From positions 1 to 7,327 of the forward strand of contig JAFBAM010000267.1 in NCBI GenBank assembly GCA_019247755.1: 7,327 bases of DNA. The letters are read 5' to 3'. The notes below the pieces were generated by a model. That model saw only the letters and a list, made by a program, of their open reading frames with translations. It was not told the DNA's origin and did not search any database. This document shows positions 6,234-7,327 of this stretch, in pieces (position 1 is the stretch's first letter; each line of letters begins with the position of its first letter). Position numbers and translations under genes: made by a program. The stretch is from Sphingomonas sp. GTDB taxonomy: Bacteria; Pseudomonadota; Alphaproteobacteria; Sphingomonadales; Sphingomonadaceae.

Positions 6234-7327
6234 CACCTAACCTTCATGTCCATATGCGCGTGAGCGCCCTGACCCAACGTCAGATGAGAGTCACCCGCCG
6301 GCGCGACGCGCTCAAGGCGCACCAGCAAGCGGCCGACGTCGTTGCGCATCGGGCGCATGAAGCTTTCGGGATAGACGCCCATCCAGAAGACGGCGAGCGC
6401 GATCGGCGCCAGCAGCCACCATTCGCGCAACGACAGGTCCTGCATCGCCGCGGCGTCGGCATTGCGCTGCGTGCCGAAGCAGATCCGCCAGTAGAGCCAG
6501 AGCATGTAGGCGGCGCCGAGGATGATGCCGGTCGTCGCGACGATCGCGGCCCAGCTCGACGTGCGATAAGTGCCGACCAGGCTCAGGAATTCGCCGACGA
6601 AGTTGCTCGTGCCCGGAAGCCCGACGCTGGCCATGGTGAAGACCATGAACAGCAGTGCATAGCCCGGCATGTTGTCAGAAAGGCCGCCGTAACGGTCGAT
6701 CTCACGCGTGTGCAGGCGGTCATAGACCACGCCGACGCAGAGGAAGAGCGCGCCGGATACAAGGCCGTGACCCAGCATCACCAGCATCGCGCCTTCGATC
6801 CCCTGCCGGTTCATGGCGAACAGGCCGAAGGTGACGAACGCCATGTGCGCGACCGAGGAGTAAGCAATCAGCTTCTTCATGTCGCGCTGCACAAGGGCGA
6901 CGAGGCTGGTGTAGACGACGGCGACGCCGCTCAGCACGAACATCAGTGGGATGAACTGCAGCGAGCCGTCCGGGAACATCGGCAGCGAGAAGCGGATGAA
7001 GCCGTAGCCGCCAAGCTTCAGCAGCACGCCGGCGAGGATCACCGAGCCCGCAGTCGGCGCCTGGACGTGCGCGTCCGGAAGCCAGGTGTGGACCGGCCAC
7101 ATCGGCAACTTCACCGCAAAGCTGGCGAGGAAGGCAAGGAACAACCAGGTCTGCGCTTCCTTCGAGAAGTCGTAGGCCATCAGGGCCGGGATCGACGTCG
7201 TCCCTGCCGTCCCCGCCATGTAGAGCATGGCGATCAGCATCAGGACCGAGCCGAACAGCGTGTAGAGGAAGAATTTATAGCTGGCCTTGATGCGCTCGAC
7301 GCCGCCCCAGACGCCGATGATCAGGTA
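6233..7327 (-). CDS. nuoM: NADH-quinone oxidoreductase subunit M, C-terminal part (start outside the window)
   Basis: NuoM is an antiporter-like proton-pumping subunit in the membrane arm of complex I, next to NuoN. The frame is open to the right edge, so 7240 is an internal methionine. The visible 364 residues begin with YLIIGVWGGVERIKASYKFF, which follows the helix 5 region in other NuoM proteins, and run to the natural C terminus. Key residues seen (numbered from the window edge) are K73 in AVKLPMWPVHTWLPDAH (helix 7 lysine), K104 in VLLKLGGYGFIRF (helix 8), RDMKKLIAYSSVAHM (148-162), and E246 in NFVGEFLSL, which corresponds to the helix 12 glutamate that NuoM has in place of the lysine of other antiporter-like subunits. 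A hydrophilic His-rich tail (HAHMDMKVR) ends the protein. The helix 5 glutamate would lie outside the window. The TGA stop (6235-6233) overlaps the nuoN start. The gene seems intact apart from the edge. Confidence 0.96.
   Translation of the reverse strand, partial: YLIIGVWGGVERIKASYKFFLYTLFGSVLMLIAMLYMAGTAGTTSIPALMAYDFSKEAQTWLFLAFLASFAVKLPMWPVHTWLPDAHVQAPTAGSVILAGVLLKLGGYGFIRFSLPMFPDGSLQFIPLMFVLSGVAVVYTSLVALVQRDMKKLIAYSSVAHMAFVTFGLFAMNRQGIEGAMLVMLGHGLVSGALFLCVGVVYDRLHTREIDRYGGLSDNMPGYALLFMVFTMASVGLPGTSNFVGEFLSLVGTYRTSSWAAIVATTGIILGAAYMLWLYWRICFGTQRNADAAAMQDLSLREWWLLAPIALAVFWMGVYPESFMRPMRNDVGRLLVRLERVAPAGDSHLTLGQGAHAHMDMKVR
6241..6245 (-). promoter_or_regulatory. Ribosome-binding site of nuoN
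   Basis: GAAGG on the minus strand (6245-6241) lies 7 nt from the ATG at 6233 but only 4 nt from the GTG at 6236. The better spacing favours the ATG, with a one-base TGATG overlap of the nuoM stop and nuoN start. The site lies within the last codons of nuoM. Confidence 0.55.

Noticed and set aside
5571..6263. A 230-codon plus-strand frame antisense to nuoN
   Set aside because: It is a highly charged Glu/Arg/His-rich product, the typical complement of a hydrophobic membrane gene; nuoN is intact on the other strand.
1..7327. Defence system, mobile element, phage remnant or CRISPR array
   Set aside because: No direct repeats, transposase, integrase, recombinase or array-like spacing was seen; every gene but the coiled-coil protein belongs to a recognised family, and none is a typical defence or mobile-element gene.

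Overview
The window reads as an ordinary chromosomal segment of a GC-rich alphaproteobacterium. Sphingomonadales (Sphingomonas-like) is the best guess, from the gene order nuoM-nuoN-birA-coaX-rnj-DUF1467 and from the protein sequences as I know these families; I could not run a search. About 99% of the window is coding. The only clear non-coding stretches are a 65-nt divergent spacer (3678-3742) and a 5-nt gap (1253-1257). No stretch of 300 bases lacks a gene. I see no tRNA, rRNA, insertion sequence, CRISPR array or phage gene.

Layout from right to left, which is the direction of transcription of most genes: the 3' part of nuoM (6233-7327, cut by the window edge) and complete nuoN (4800-6233) are the last membrane genes of the respiratory complex I operon. 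They are followed without a gap by birA (biotin-protein ligase). The birA reading frame has no ATG, GTG or TTG upstream of its catalytic motif and probably starts at a CTG that overlaps the nuoN stop. A small gene for a DOPA 4,5-dioxygenase family protein (3743-4120) lies on the opposite strand between birA and coaX. Then come coaX (type III pantothenate kinase), rnj (RNase J) and a small two-helix membrane protein of the DUF1467 family, all on the minus strand and nearly touching. At the left edge the C-terminal 328 residues of an alanine-rich coiled-coil protein of unknown function are encoded on the plus strand, converging on DUF1467.

The minus-strand genes combine energy conversion (complex I), cofactor biology (biotin attachment, first step of CoA synthesis) and RNA decay or processing (RNase J). 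Head-to-tail junctions use 1-4 nt stop/start overlaps or a 5-nt gap, which suggests translational coupling. Both tail-to-tail junctions overlap by exactly four bases, so that the two stop codons share CTAG (986-989) or CTAA (4117-4120), and each is associated with an inverted repeat.

I did not find a convincing new multi-gene system. The points most worth a second look are the CTG start of birA, the antisense placement of the dioxygenase gene, the two convergent stop overlaps with their palindromes, and the unassigned coiled-coil protein.
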